From Paraburkholderia flagellata (GTDB lineage Bacteria; Pseudomonadota; Gammaproteobacteria; Burkholderiales; Burkholderiaceae), in NCBI RefSeq assembly GCF_021390645.1, contig NZ_JAJEJT010000002.1:806001-870000 (forward strand): a DNA stretch of 64,000 nt, read 5' to 3'. Both the position numbers and the translations under genes were made by a program. Numbering within the stretch: position 1 is the first letter of the stretch; every line of letters begins with the position of its first letter. This document shows positions 1-8,222 of the stretch, piece after piece. Below the pieces are notes generated by a model that ran no database searches, was not told where the DNA came from, and saw only the letters and a program-made list of their open reading frames with translations.

Positions 1-810
1 ATGCTGGCATCGCCGCCTTCCGTGTCGTCGTTGTCCGAATCATCGCCACCGCCGCCGAGCCAAGCACCCGCCGCCGATTTAACGAAGCCGGACAAGCCAA
101 AACCGTCGTCAGCCTTGGCCGTAGCCCCAAGGTCAGGCAATGGATCAAGCGTAGTGCCAACGCCACCGGCGGGCGCATCCACTGGAGCAAGTTCGCCGTT
201 GGCCCGCTGGAGTGCCTGAAACGCGTCGTAACTGATGACTTTTGGATACGCGGTACCACCGCCACCGCCCGTCGCGGGCCAGCGCTGCGGCGCGGGATCG
301 GGCTGTGCCACGCGCGGCAGGCCCCGATATTCGCGGTTGATTACCGGCACAAGCCGACCGGATACGACCGCGTCGCATAGCAGTTTGCGCACTCCCGCGA
401 TATCGGTCGGAAGATTCCAGTGCGCCAGTTTCAACCAGTCGCGGACAAACGTCTGAACCTCGCGTAGTGCCTTTTCCCCCGGGAATCGTACGCAAGTCCC
501 AGTTCGGGCGGAAATGACGGGCAAAGGCCGCCCGGTCTTCCGTGAGTTGTCTGAGACGGTCTTTTTCCCACAACTCGCCTTTGTCCACTTCGGGCAGCGC
601 ATTCCAAGACCAGGAGTCGCGCTCCCGACCTGCATTCGGGTAAAGCCAGCGGGCCGACAGATCCCGGTAGCCGCGTCCAAAACATGTCAAGTCGAAATAC
701 TGCGGCCCCGGAACCAGCGTGCATCGCCATCCAGTTTCGAGCGGTACGTATAGCGTGTTCCACGTCATAAGTTGCCCGTCCTGTTTTCGGGTTTTCAGCG
801 TACCTCGCAT
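1..810 (-). pseudogene. Frameshifted, left-truncated gene of unknown function
   Basis: The reading begins at the ATG complementary to 808-810 (an inner ATG at 766-768 follows an AGGACG-like ribosome site) and runs as good coding sequence with many aromatic residues and no stops to about position 480. There the minus strand has CCC then a run of five G. Removing one G would join it to an open frame that continues without a stop to position 1 and beyond the window, including a proline-rich stretch (PDPAPQRWPATGGGGG) and an acidic Gly/Asp tail. Without that change the product ends early at 145. I do not recognise a family. It could be a true pseudogene, a sequencing error in a homopolymer, or a slippery/phase-variable site. 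The Gly-rich, low-complexity tail resembles linkers of exported or secretion-associated proteins, but that is only an impression. Confidence 0.6.
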
Positions 811-1200
811 TCAGCTGCGAAACCGAAAAATCGGGTCAAGCCTTGTTCGCCGCCAAGACCCCGTCAATGAGATACGCGCTTTGCATGGTGAGTGGGGCAT
901 TTGATTTTTGATTGCAATTCAAGCTCGGGTCTCTGGGGGGCATCCCTCGCCGTTCCTAAGTGGCGTGGTCCGGCATATCTGCCATCGCGCTGCTCGTCTC
1001 GCGCCCGCTAGCGGTGTCACCCCCATTTATCTGCTTCTACTCCAGGTGCGCTGCATGGACCGACATTGCGCGATTGGCGACTCGCTTCATTATTTGATAG
1101 GCAATCAAGTGCTGCCCCAGAAATCCACACGAGCCGTGCGTCACGATGCGCTCGCGCCCGCCACCAGGCAGCAATGCCATTACTCATCATGGGAGATTAC
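811..1200. other. Intergenic stretch
   Basis: No convincing gene in either strand; short open frames here lack ribosome sites and coding-like composition. It separates the minus-strand broken gene from the TetR gene and should hold both promoters, but I see no clear hexamers. Confidence 0.5.
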
Positions 1201-1215
1201 TAGACGACTGGTCTA
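1201..1215. promoter_or_regulatory. NemR-like operator upstream of the TetR gene
   Basis: TAGACGACTGGTCTA: perfect inverted repeat TAGAC-N5-GTCTA. An almost identical copy lies at 1911-1925. The arms match the TAGAC...GTCTA form known for the E. coli NemR operator. It ends 23 bases before the regulator's ATG, a position suited to autorepression. Confidence 0.75.
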
Positions 1216-1238
1216 ATCGGTCTGTAACATGCCACCTC

Positions 1239-1841
1239 ATGAATGCAGCGGCAGCCGTTGAAGTGCGGCAACACATCCTCGATACCGCCATGCCCATTCT
1301 GCTGGGCAAGGGCTTTTCCGCAGTCGGTCTCAATGAGATCCTCGCGGCCGCCGGTGTGCCTAAAGGGTCGTTCTATCACTATTTCGGCTCGAAGGAAGCG
1401 TTCGGCGAAGCCCTGCTCACGTCGTATTTCGCCGAATATGCGGAGCGACTCGACGACATGCTTTTGCGCGCGCCGGGCACGGCGGCCGAAAAGTTGATGC
1501 GCTACTGGGACGACTGGCGCCTGATCCAGTGCGCTGACGATCCCGTAGGCAAGTGTCTCGCGGTGAAACTGGGCGCGGAGGTGAGCGACCTTTCCGAGGC
1601 CATGCGCGAGGCGCTGCGTCTCGGTACCGACGCGACCATTTCGCGCATTACCGCGTGTATCGAGGCAGGGCGCGCGGATGGCTCGCTCGCGGGTGTAAGC
1701 GATCCCGCGACCATGGCGGTGACGCTCTACGAACTGTGGCTCGGCGCGACGCTGCTCGAAAAGATCCACCGCGACCGCAAGCCGCTCGATGCGGCCATGG
1801 CGACCACGCGAATTCTGCTGAACCTGCCTCCGGGCAATTAA
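1239..1841 (+). CDS. TetR/AcrR-family repressor, NemR-like
   Basis: A 200-residue TetR regulator. The N-terminal helix-turn-helix (about residues 10-55) shows the typical block ending VPKGSFYHYFGSKEAF; the rest is the ligand-binding helical domain, containing a Cys in 'GKCLAVKLG' comparable to redox-sensing cysteines of NemR. The longer frame from 1146 runs through the operator, so the ATG at 1239 (MNAAAAVEVRQH) is preferred. The operator at 1201-1215 and its twin in front of the next gene, together with the old yellow enzyme two genes on, indicate a regulator that senses reactive electrophiles or quinones and controls itself and the downstream detoxification genes. The effector is inferred by analogy only. 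Confidence 0.85.
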   Translation: MNAAAAVEVRQHILDTAMPILLGKGFSAVGLNEILAAAGVPKGSFYHYFGSKEAFGEALLTSYFAEYAERLDDMLLRAPGTAAEKLMRYWDDWRLIQCADDPVGKCLAVKLGAEVSDLSEAMREALRLGTDATISRITACIEAGRADGSLAGVSDPATMAVTLYELWLGATLLEKIHRDRKPLDAAMATTRILLNLPPGN

Positions 1842-1910
1842 TCGAACGCGAAGCGGCGGCGCGCGCAGCGTATGAACCGCGCGCGATTGTCGCGCATTGT
1901 GCGGATGAGC

Positions 1911-1925
1911 TAGACGACCGGTCTA
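1911..1925. promoter_or_regulatory. Second NemR-like operator, upstream of the detoxification operon
   Basis: TAGACGACCGGTCTA, the same TAGAC-N5-GTCTA inverted repeat as at 1201-1215, differing by one base in the spacer. It overlaps a plausible -10 (TCTAAT, 1922-1927) and lies 69 bases before the ATG at 1995, so binding would block transcription of the DJ-1/OYE/ABM genes. Confidence 0.75.
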
Positions 1926-1994
1926 ATAGGTCATGAAGAGGCCGGTATCCAAAGGGCGCGCGGGCGCCCGAACCTAACCGATAAAGGAACGCCG

Positions 1995-2678
1995 ATGAAG
2001 GTACTGATCGTTTTGACCTCGCACGAGGACCTCGGCAATACGGGCAAGAAAACGGGCTTCTGGCTGGAGGAATTCGCCGCGCCGTACTACGCGCTGCGCG
2101 ACGCCGGCGCCGGGCTAACACTCGCATCACCCAAGGGCGGTCAGCCGCCGCTCGATCCGAAGAGCAGCGACCCGTCCGCGCAAACCGATGCGACGCGGCG
2201 TTTCACATCCGACACTGAAGCGCAAACGGCGCTTGCCAATACGAAACGTCTCGCCGATATCGACGCGAGCGCCTTCGACGCTGTGTTCTACCCGGGCGGC
2301 CACGGCCCGCTTTGGGATCTGGCCGAAGATCCTGTTTCGATCGCGCTGATCGAAAAGACCATTGCCGCGGGCAAACCAGTCGCTGCCGTCTGCCATGCGC
2401 CGGGCGTGCTGCGTCACGTGAAGGGTGCGGATGGCAAGCCGCTCGTGGCCGGCAAGTCGGTCACCGGTTTTTCGAATGACGAAGAAGCGGCTGTGCAACT
2501 GACCGATGTCGTGCCGTTCCTCGTCGAGGACATGCTGAAGGCCAACGGCGGCCAGTATTCGAAGGCCGCCGACTGGCAGCCGCACGTCGCAACTGACGGC
2601 CTGCTCATCACGGGCCAGAACCCGGCTTCATCCGAACCGGTTGCCGAAGCTTTGCTCGCGGCGCTTCGCCGCGGTTGA
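1995..2678 (+). CDS. DJ-1/PfpI-type class I glutamine amidotransferase-like protein
   Basis: A 227-residue single-domain protein of the HSP31/HchA-like branch of the DJ-1/PfpI superfamily. The nucleophile-elbow cysteine is Cys133 in 'AAVCHAPGVL', and 'FYPGGHGPLWDL' supplies the conserved glycine-rich loop and the acidic neighbour typical of glyoxalase III-like members. The ribosome site AAAGGAACGCCG precedes the ATG. Family members convert methylglyoxal to lactate without glutathione or act as deglycases/chaperones; which applies here cannot be read from sequence. Its place behind a NemR-like operator and ahead of an ene-reductase fits aldehyde detoxification. Confidence 0.85.
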   Translation: MKVLIVLTSHEDLGNTGKKTGFWLEEFAAPYYALRDAGAGLTLASPKGGQPPLDPKSSDPSAQTDATRRFTSDTEAQTALANTKRLADIDASAFDAVFYPGGHGPLWDLAEDPVSIALIEKTIAAGKPVAAVCHAPGVLRHVKGADGKPLVAGKSVTGFSNDEEAAVQLTDVVPFLVEDMLKANGGQYSKAADWQPHVATDGLLITGQNPASSEPVAEALLAALRRG

Positions 2679-2684
2679 CGCTTC

Positions 2685-2717
2685 GCGAACGCGCCTGTTT
2701 TCTGCGAGCGCGTTCGC
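2685..2717 (+). terminator. Hairpin after the DJ-1-like gene (attenuator or processing site)
   Basis: Perfect 10-base arms GCGAACGCGC (2685-2694) and GCGCGTTCGC (2708-2717), followed by a pyrimidine-rich TTCTCTCTATTTCC rather than a clean U run. It may only partly terminate, giving lower expression of the OYE gene, or stabilise the upstream message. Confidence 0.45.
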
Positions 2718-2815
2718 TTCTCTCTATTTCCTTTCGGCAACGCTGCGAGCCGTACTCGCAGCGCGTGTCCGACTGCGCATTGCCGCAAGGAAATCCCGAT
2801 TTTTGCCAACCGGCG

Positions 2816-2840
2816 CAGGTGCCGCGCGATGCGCGACCTG
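2816..2840 (+). promoter_or_regulatory. Stem-loop just upstream of the OYE ribosome site
   Basis: CAGGT (2816-2820) and CGCGC (2823-2827) pair with GCGCG (2831-2835) and ACCTG (2836-2840), with a two-base bulge and a GAT loop, ending about 8 bases before AAAGGAG. Probably affects mRNA stability or translation; no regulator is implied. Confidence 0.35.
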
Positions 2841-2860
2841 TGCCAAGAAAGGAGCTGTAG

Positions 2861-3958
2861 ATGTCCGCATTGTTCGAACCGTTCAAGCTCAAGGGCGTAT
2901 CCCTGCGCAACCGTATCGCCGTGCCGCCGATGTGCCAGTACATGGCTGTTGATGGCGTGATTAACGACTGGCACCACGTCCACTACGCGCAGATCGCGCG
3001 CGGCGGCGCGGGCCTCGTGATCGTCGAGGCGACGGCGGTTTCACCCGAAGGCCGCATCACGCCGGCTTGCACCGGCCTGTGGAACGACACGCAAATGGAG
3101 GCGTTCAAGCCGACCGTCGCCGCGATCAAGGCGGCGGGCGCCGTGCCCGGCATCCAGATTGCGCACGCGGGCCGCAAGGCAAGCGCGAACCGCCCGTGGG
3201 AAGGCGACGACCACATTGCCGAAGGCGACGCGCGCGGCTGGCAGACCATCGCGCCTTCCGCGACTGCGTTCGGCGCGCATCTGCCGAAGGTGCCGAAGGC
3301 GATGACGATTGACGACATCGCGCGCGTGCGCGAGGACTTCGTGGCCGCGGCGAAACGCGCGCTCGAAGCCGGCTTCGAATGGCTCGAACTGCACTTTGCG
3401 CACGGCTATCTCGGCCAGAGCTTTTTCTCGACGCACTCGAACCACCGTGACGACGCGTATGGCGGTAGCCTCGAAAACCGCAGCCGTTTCCTGATGGAAA
3501 CGCTGGCCGCGGTGCGCAAGGTCTGGCCGGAGCACCTGCCGCTGACGGCGCGCTTCGGCGTGATCGAATACGATGGCCGCGACGAGGAAACGCTCGCCGA
3601 ATCGATCGAACTGGCGAAGGGTTTCAAGCGCGAAGGCCTCGACATGCTGGGCGTGAGCGTCGGCTTCTCGACGCCCGCTGCGCAGATTCCGTGGGCGCCC
3701 GCGTTCCTCGCGCCGATCGCGCAGAAGGTGCGTCGCGCAACCGGTCTGCCGGTGTCATCGGCGTGGGGTATCGGCACGCCGGAACTGGCCGAGCGCTCGG
3801 TGGCGAAGGAGCAGCTCGACGTCGTGATGGTCGGGCGCGCGCATCTGGCCAACCCGCACTGGCCGTACTACGCGGCCCAGGAACTGGGTGTCGAGCGCGC
3901 CGCCTGGACGTTGCCCGCGCCGTACGCACACTGGCTCGAGCGCTACAAGGTCGGCTGA
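2861..3958 (+). CDS. Old yellow enzyme-family NADH:flavin oxidoreductase, XenA-type
   Basis: A 365-residue FMN-dependent ene-reductase (TIM barrel). It has the features of the XenA/YqjM class: Cys25 in 'PPMCQYM' that tunes the flavin, a Tyr two residues on (Tyr27), and the substrate-binding pair His178 and His181 in 'LHFAHGYLGQSFFS'. C-terminal 'VMVGRAHLANPHWPYYAA' is the usual phosphate-binding/active-site segment. Such enzymes reduce activated C=C bonds, quinones, N-ethylmaleimide and nitro esters with NAD(P)H. The start has a strong AAAGGAG. It shares the NemR-like control region with the gene before it and is followed after 52 bases by an ABM-domain gene, so it is the central enzyme of an electrophile-response operon. 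Confidence 0.92.
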   Translation: MSALFEPFKLKGVSLRNRIAVPPMCQYMAVDGVINDWHHVHYAQIARGGAGLVIVEATAVSPEGRITPACTGLWNDTQMEAFKPTVAAIKAAGAVPGIQIAHAGRKASANRPWEGDDHIAEGDARGWQTIAPSATAFGAHLPKVPKAMTIDDIARVREDFVAAAKRALEAGFEWLELHFAHGYLGQSFFSTHSNHRDDAYGGSLENRSRFLMETLAAVRKVWPEHLPLTARFGVIEYDGRDEETLAESIELAKGFKREGLDMLGVSVGFSTPAAQIPWAPAFLAPIAQKVRRATGLPVSSAWGIGTPELAERSVAKEQLDVVMVGRAHLANPHWPYYAAQELGVERAAWTLPAPYAHWLERYKVG

Positions 3959-3970
3959 ACCATGCCGAAA

Positions 3971-3986
3971 TTTGCCGATCGGCAAA
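3971..3986. repeat. 16-bp perfect palindrome between the OYE and ABM genes
   Basis: TTTGCCGATCGGCAAA is identical to its own reverse complement. It lies 25 bases before the ATG at 4011. It could be an internal operator or an intercistronic RNA hairpin; it does not resemble the two TAGAC operators. Confidence 0.6.
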
Positions 3987-4010
3987 ACCATTGAAGATGA
4001 GGGAGTTCCG

Positions 4011-4310
4011 ATGACTGTCTATTTAATCGCGAGCATCACGCCGAAGCCCGAACATGTCGCCGAAGTGGAAGCGCTGACGCGCGACATGGTCACGCAGACG
4101 CGCAAGGAGCCGGGCAATCTGCGCTACGACCTGCTGCGTCGCGCGGACGGCGCGCCGGTTTTTTACCTCTACGAAGCCTATGTCGATGAAGCCGCGGTGC
4201 AGGCGCATCGCGACAGCGCCCACTATGCTGCGTTCCGCGCGAAGATTGGCGCGTTGGTGGCGCAGCCGCCAGAGGTGAAGACATTGACGGGCGTGGACGT
4301 AGCCGACTGA
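4011..4310 (+). CDS. Antibiotic biosynthesis monooxygenase (ABM) domain protein
   Basis: A 99-residue ferredoxin-like-fold protein of the ABM/YgiN type ('MTVYLIASITPKPEHVAEVE' opening, 'YDLLRRADGAPVFYLYEAY' and 'HRDSAHYAAF' blocks). YgiN-like members oxidise quinols with oxygen, which matches a quinone/electrophile operon. The start is the ATG after GAGGGAG; a longer frame from 3888 only reads through the previous gene. It is the last gene of the unit, directly before a strong terminator. Confidence 0.85.
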   Translation: MTVYLIASITPKPEHVAEVEALTRDMVTQTRKEPGNLRYDLLRRADGAPVFYLYEAYVDEAAVQAHRDSAHYAAFRAKIGALVAQPPEVKTLTGVDVAD

Positions 4311-4348
4311 GTCTGCACTTTGCCGCATTCGCTGCGGCACTCCATTAA

Positions 4349-4390
4349 CGCGCCGGACATCGCTTCTCTGCGCTGTCCGGCGCGTTTTTC
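4349..4390 (+). terminator. Rho-independent terminator of the electrophile operon
   Basis: Eleven-base perfect arms CGCGCCGGACA (4349-4359) and TGTCCGGCGCG (4374-4384) followed by TTTTTC. Ends the plus-strand unit 27 bases before the stop of the convergent alcohol dehydrogenase gene. Confidence 0.85.
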
Positions 4391-4410
4391 TTTGAGCCGC
4401 CGCGCGCGGC

Positions 4411-5439
4411 TTAGCCAGCCATATCAAGCACGACGCGGCCTTCGATCGCGCCGCGCTCCATCCGCGCGAACACGTCGTTGATGTTCTCCAGCTTGTCGGT
4501 GGAGACGGTCGCCTTGACCTTGCCTTCCTGCGCGAAAATCAGCGACTCTTCGAGGTCGAGACGCGTGCCGACGATCGAACCGCGCACCGTCACGCCGCCT
4601 AACACCATGTCGAAGATCGGCAGCGGGAAGTCGCCGGGCGGCAGGCCGTTCAGCGACACCGTGCCGCCCCGGCGCACCATGCCGAGCGCCTGCGAAAACG
4701 CAATGGGCGAGACCGCGGTGACGAGCACGCCGTGCGCGCCGCCAATTTCCTTCTTCAGATACGCCGCGGGATCGGTGGTTTTCGCGTTGACCGTCACGGT
4801 CGCGCCGAGACGTTTCGCAAGTTCGAGTTTCGTATCGTCGACATCGACGGCGGCGACATTGAGCCCCATTGCGCGCGCGTATTGCACGGCCATGTGGCCG
4901 AGGCCGCCCACGCCGGAAATCACGACCCAGTTGCCCGGGCGCGTGTCGGTGACTTTCAGGCCTTTGTAGACCGTCACGCCAGCGCAAAGCACGGGCGCAA
5001 TTTCGATGAAATCGATATTTTTCGGCAGCAGGCCCACGTAATTCGCGTTGGCTTTCGCGTATTGAGCGAAGCCGCCATTGACCGAATAGCCGGTGTTTTG
5101 CTGCTGCTCGCAAAGCGTTTCCCAACCGCCGAGGCAATGTTCGCAATGGCCGCATGCGGAGTAGAGCCAGGGAATGCCTACGCGATCGCCTTCCTTGACG
5201 TGCGTGACGCCCGCGCCGACACCCACGACATAGCCCACGCCCTCGTGACCGGGAATGAACGGCGGCTGCGGCTTCACGGGCCAGTCGCCGTGCGCGGCGT
5301 GCAGATCCGTATGGCACACGCCACACGCTTCGATTTTCACGAGCAGCTCGCCGGGTCCCGGGGTGGGGACAGCCACTTCCTCCAGCACGAGGGGTTTGCC
5401 AAATGCGCGGACTACCGCGGCTTGCATCGTCTTGCTCAT
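4411..5439 (-). CDS. adhP: Zinc-dependent alcohol dehydrogenase AdhP
   Basis: A 342-residue medium-chain dehydrogenase/reductase. Catalytic zinc residues appear in '[16 protein letters not shown]' and 'GHEGVGYV'; the structural zinc lobe is '[15 protein letters not shown]'; the Rossmann turn is '[15 protein letters not shown]'. The size and order match propanol-preferring AdhP enzymes that oxidise ethanol and small alcohols or reduce aldehydes with NAD. Two adjacent ATGs exist; AGGAGG spacing favours the second (5437-5439, MSKTMQ). Much longer upstream frame is non-coding. It stands alone, convergent with the electrophile operon, and may also serve aldehyde detoxification. Confidence 0.95.
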   Translation of the reverse strand: MSKTMQAAVVRAFGKPLVLEEVAVPTPGPGELLVKIEACGVCHTDLHAAHGDWPVKPQPPFIPGHEGVGYVVGVGAGVTHVKEGDRVGIPWLYSACGHCEHCLGGWETLCEQQQNTGYSVNGGFAQYAKANANYVGLLPKNIDFIEIAPVLCAGVTVYKGLKVTDTRPGNWVVISGVGGLGHMAVQYARAMGLNVAAVDVDDTKLELAKRLGATVTVNAKTTDPAAYLKKEIGGAHGVLVTAVSPIAFSQALGMVRRGGTVSLNGLPPGDFPLPIFDMVLGGVTVRGSIVGTRLDLEESLIFAQEGKVKATVSTDKLENINDVFARMERGAIEGRVVLDMAG

Positions 5440-5666
5440 CATCGGCCTCCTGTCGAAGCTGAGTGGCGGGGCGCGGCCGGATGCGTTGCGCATCGCGGTG
5501 CCGCCGGACGTCCGCCTGTCTTTCAAGTTTGAAGGAAAGGGTTTTCGCGTGCGATGAAGGTGCTCAATAGTTGGTAATAAAGGTGCTGAGAAGTTTTCGA
5601 AAGGAACTGCCGTTAATATTGGGAAAAGTTTGATAACGACCCCGTTGCACGAATTCACTGAGCCCG

Positions 5667-8021
5667 ATGGAGAACGAGCCCCTCTACGAGCGCGCCAGCG
5701 AGCGCCATTTCGCAGGCGACTTGCCGCTCGCGCGTCAGTTGTACACGCAACTGCTTGCAGTCGATGCAACGCACGCGGGTGCGATGTTTCGCCTCGGCGT
5801 GATCGGTTTGCAGGAAGGCGCGCCGGCCAATGCGATCGGCTGGTTGCAGCGCGCGCTCGCCGTCGACCCTGGTCAGCGGCGCTACCGCGAAGCGTTGGGG
5901 CAGGCGTATGCCATGGCCGCACGCCATGCCGATGCGGCGCAGATCTACCGCGCTCTGCTAGCGGACGACGCTTCGTCCGCCGATCTCTGGTGCGGGCTCG
6001 GCTCGGCGCTGCAGGCGCAGGGTGCACTGCCGGAGGCGGTGAAGGCGTGGCGCGCGGCGTTGGAGCGTGAGGCGATCCGGGCCGACGTCTGGAACAACCT
6101 CGGCAATTGCCTGCGTCTGCTGGGAGACCCCGGCGAGGCTCAGGCGGCTTATCGTCGCGCGCTCGCCTTGCAGCCGGACGATGCCAACGCGTTGACGAAC
6201 CTCGGCTCGCTGCTGCAGGCGGAAGGGCGGGACGAGGAGGCGCTCGAAAGTTTGCGCGCAGCGCTGGAGGCTGCACCGGACACCGCAGTTACGATGATCA
6301 ACCTCGGCGTCCTGCTGACTCTCCTCGCGCGTCTGGACGAAGCCTTGCCCTTGCTCGAACGCGCGGTGGCCATCGAACCGCATATCGCGCATGCGGCCTA
6401 CAACTATGGCGTCGCGCTTCAGTCATGTGGCCGTTTGCGCGACGCGCAAGCGCAATATCGCGGCGCGCTCGCGCTGGACCCCACGCACGCGGAAGCGGCC
6501 AACAACCTGGGGAATGTCTGCCGCGATCTCGGCGAACACCGGGCCGCCCAGGAGGCGTACGAAACGGCGATCCGCGCGCGGCCGGATTTCGTCGACGCGT
6601 TCAACAACGCAGCCAACCTGATGCGCACACTCGGCAGCTTCGACGAGGCGCGAGCGTTATTGCGCCAGGCCCTCGAACTCGATCCATCGCGCTCGGCCAC
6701 GCTCAACAATCTCGGCAACGTGCTCAAGGACAGCGGGGACCTGGACGAAGGCATCGAATGCTTTCGCCGGGCAGTGGCGAGCGAGCCGGGCAACCTCATC
6801 GCGCACAGCAACCTGCTGTACGCGTTGTCGTTTCAGGCCGCAGATCCGCAGGTGATTCTCGACGAGGCGAGACGCTGGTCTGCGCAGCACGAAGCGCCGC
6901 TGCGCGCGGAACAGTCGCACGTGTCTGCCGAATCCGCGGCGGGAAGGCGATTGCGCATCGGATACGTATCGGGCGATTTTCGTGAGCATTGCCAGGCATT
7001 GTTCATGACACCGCTCTTCACGCACCACGACCGCACGCGCTTCGAAATTCACGCGTATTCGAGCGTGGTGCGGCCCGATGCGACAACCGCACAACTCACT
7101 GCGCACGTCGAAAAATGGCACGACGTACGCACGTTGAGCGATGCGGCGCTGGCGGAGCGAATCCGCGCTGACGGCATCGATATCCTCGTCGATCTCACGA
7201 TGCACATGTCCGATGGGCGGCCTCTGCTGTTCGCGCGCAAACCGGCGCCGGTGCAGGTCGCCTGGCTCGCATATCCCGGCACGACCGGAATCGGCGCGAT
7301 GGACTGGCGGCTCACCGATCCGTGGCTCGATCCGCCCGCGCACGACGGCCACTACAGCGAAAAGTCGTGGCGCTTGCCGCACACGTTCTGGTGTTATGAC
7401 GCGCTTGCTTCGGAACCCGAAGTGAATGCGCTGCCAGCATCGAGCGCGGGACATGTCACGTTCGGTAGCCTGAACAACCCTTGCAAGCTCACGGATTCGA
7501 CGCTGAATCTGTGGGCCCGTGTATTCGCCCGCTTGCCGCACGTGCGCCTCGTGCTCATGGCGGCCGAGGGCGAAGCGAGGCGCCACCTCGTGCAGCGACT
7601 CGCACGGGCCGGCATCGACCCAGCGCGAGTGCGCTTCTTGCCGTTCAGGCCGCGCGCGGACTATCTGCGCAGCTATCACGAGATCGATCTCGGGCTCGAC
7701 ACGCTGCCGTACAACGGCCATACCACGTCGCTCGATGCGCTGTGGATGGGCGTGCCCGTCGTCACGCGTATCGGGCCGACGGTGGCGGGGCGCGCGGGCT
7801 TGAGCCAGCTTGCAAACCTTGGGCTCGCCGAACTGGCCGCCGATTCCGACGATGCGTTCGTGGAGACGGCGGTGAGTCTCGCGAACGACCTGCCGCGCCT
7901 CGCGAATCTGCGCGCGACGCTGCGCGAGCGCATGGCGGGCTCGCCGCTCATGGACGGCGAGCGTTTCGCGCGTGGCGTCGAGGCGGCGTACGAAGGCATG
8001 TGGCGCGCCGCAGCGAAATAG
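5667..8021 (+). CDS. TPR protein with SPINDLY/O-GlcNAc-transferase-like catalytic domain
   Basis: A 784-residue protein. Residues about 5-395 are a continuous array of roughly ten tetratricopeptide repeats (recurring 'NNLGN', 'A...YRRAL.L.P' signatures). The C-terminal half has the bipartite glycosyltransferase family 41 pattern: '[13 protein letters not shown]' at the start, '[19 protein letters not shown]', 'WLAYPGTTG', '[11 protein letters not shown]', '[23 protein letters not shown]'. Eukaryotic members add GlcNAc or fucose to Ser/Thr of proteins; bacterial ones are mostly uncharacterised, though some modify flagellin or adhesins. No target gene (flagellin, autotransporter) is adjacent. 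The ATG at 5667 has only a weak upstream site. Confidence 0.88.
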   Translation: MENEPLYERASERHFAGDLPLARQLYTQLLAVDATHAGAMFRLGVIGLQEGAPANAIGWLQRALAVDPGQRRYREALGQAYAMAARHADAAQIYRALLADDASSADLWCGLGSALQAQGALPEAVKAWRAALEREAIRADVWNNLGNCLRLLGDPGEAQAAYRRALALQPDDANALTNLGSLLQAEGRDEEALESLRAALEAAPDTAVTMINLGVLLTLLARLDEALPLLERAVAIEPHIAHAAYNYGVALQSCGRLRDAQAQYRGALALDPTHAEAANNLGNVCRDLGEHRAAQEAYETAIRARPDFVDAFNNAANLMRTLGSFDEARALLRQALELDPSRSATLNNLGNVLKDSGDLDEGIECFRRAVASEPGNLIAHSNLLYALSFQAADPQVILDEARRWSAQHEAPLRAEQSHVSAESAAGRRLRIGYVSGDFREHCQALFMTPLFTHHDRTRFEIHAYSSVVRPDATTAQLTAHVEKWHDVRTLSDAALAERIRADGIDILVDLTMHMSDGRPLLFARKPAPVQVAWLAYPGTTGIGAMDWRLTDPWLDPPAHDGHYSEKSWRLPHTFWCYDALASEPEVNALPASSAGHVTFGSLNNPCKLTDSTLNLWARVFARLPHVRLVLMAAEGEARRHLVQRLARAGIDPARVRFLPFRPRADYLRSYHEIDLGLDTLPYNGHTTSLDALWMGVPVVTRIGPTVAGRAGLSQLANLGLAELAADSDDAFVETAVSLANDLPRLANLRATLRERMAGSPLMDGERFARGVEAAYEGMWRAAAK

Positions 8022-8087
8022 GGCGAACTGGCCCGTAAATACGGGGCATCTGGCGATATGTTCTCGGCCGTATGGCCATCCAGCGCC

Positions 8088-8103
8088 CTGTATAAATATA
8101 CAG
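8088..8103. promoter_or_regulatory. LexA (SOS) box upstream of the tandem uvrA gene
   Basis: CTGTATAAATATACAG is an exact CTGT-N8-ACAG match with an AT-only alternating core. A likely -10, TAGAAT, follows at 8104-8109, so bound LexA would cover the promoter. It is 119 bases before the ATG at 8223, indicating DNA-damage induction. Confidence 0.85.
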
Positions 8104-8222
8104 TAGAATCCTAGCCTGACAGCCAGGGCTGCGCGCCGATTTTCTTGCGCGCGCCGCGCTGCAAGCTTCCGGGCCGCGCCCCACGTGCGCCGCCCGGTCC
8201 CACGCGTGTGATCCCAGCCGGA

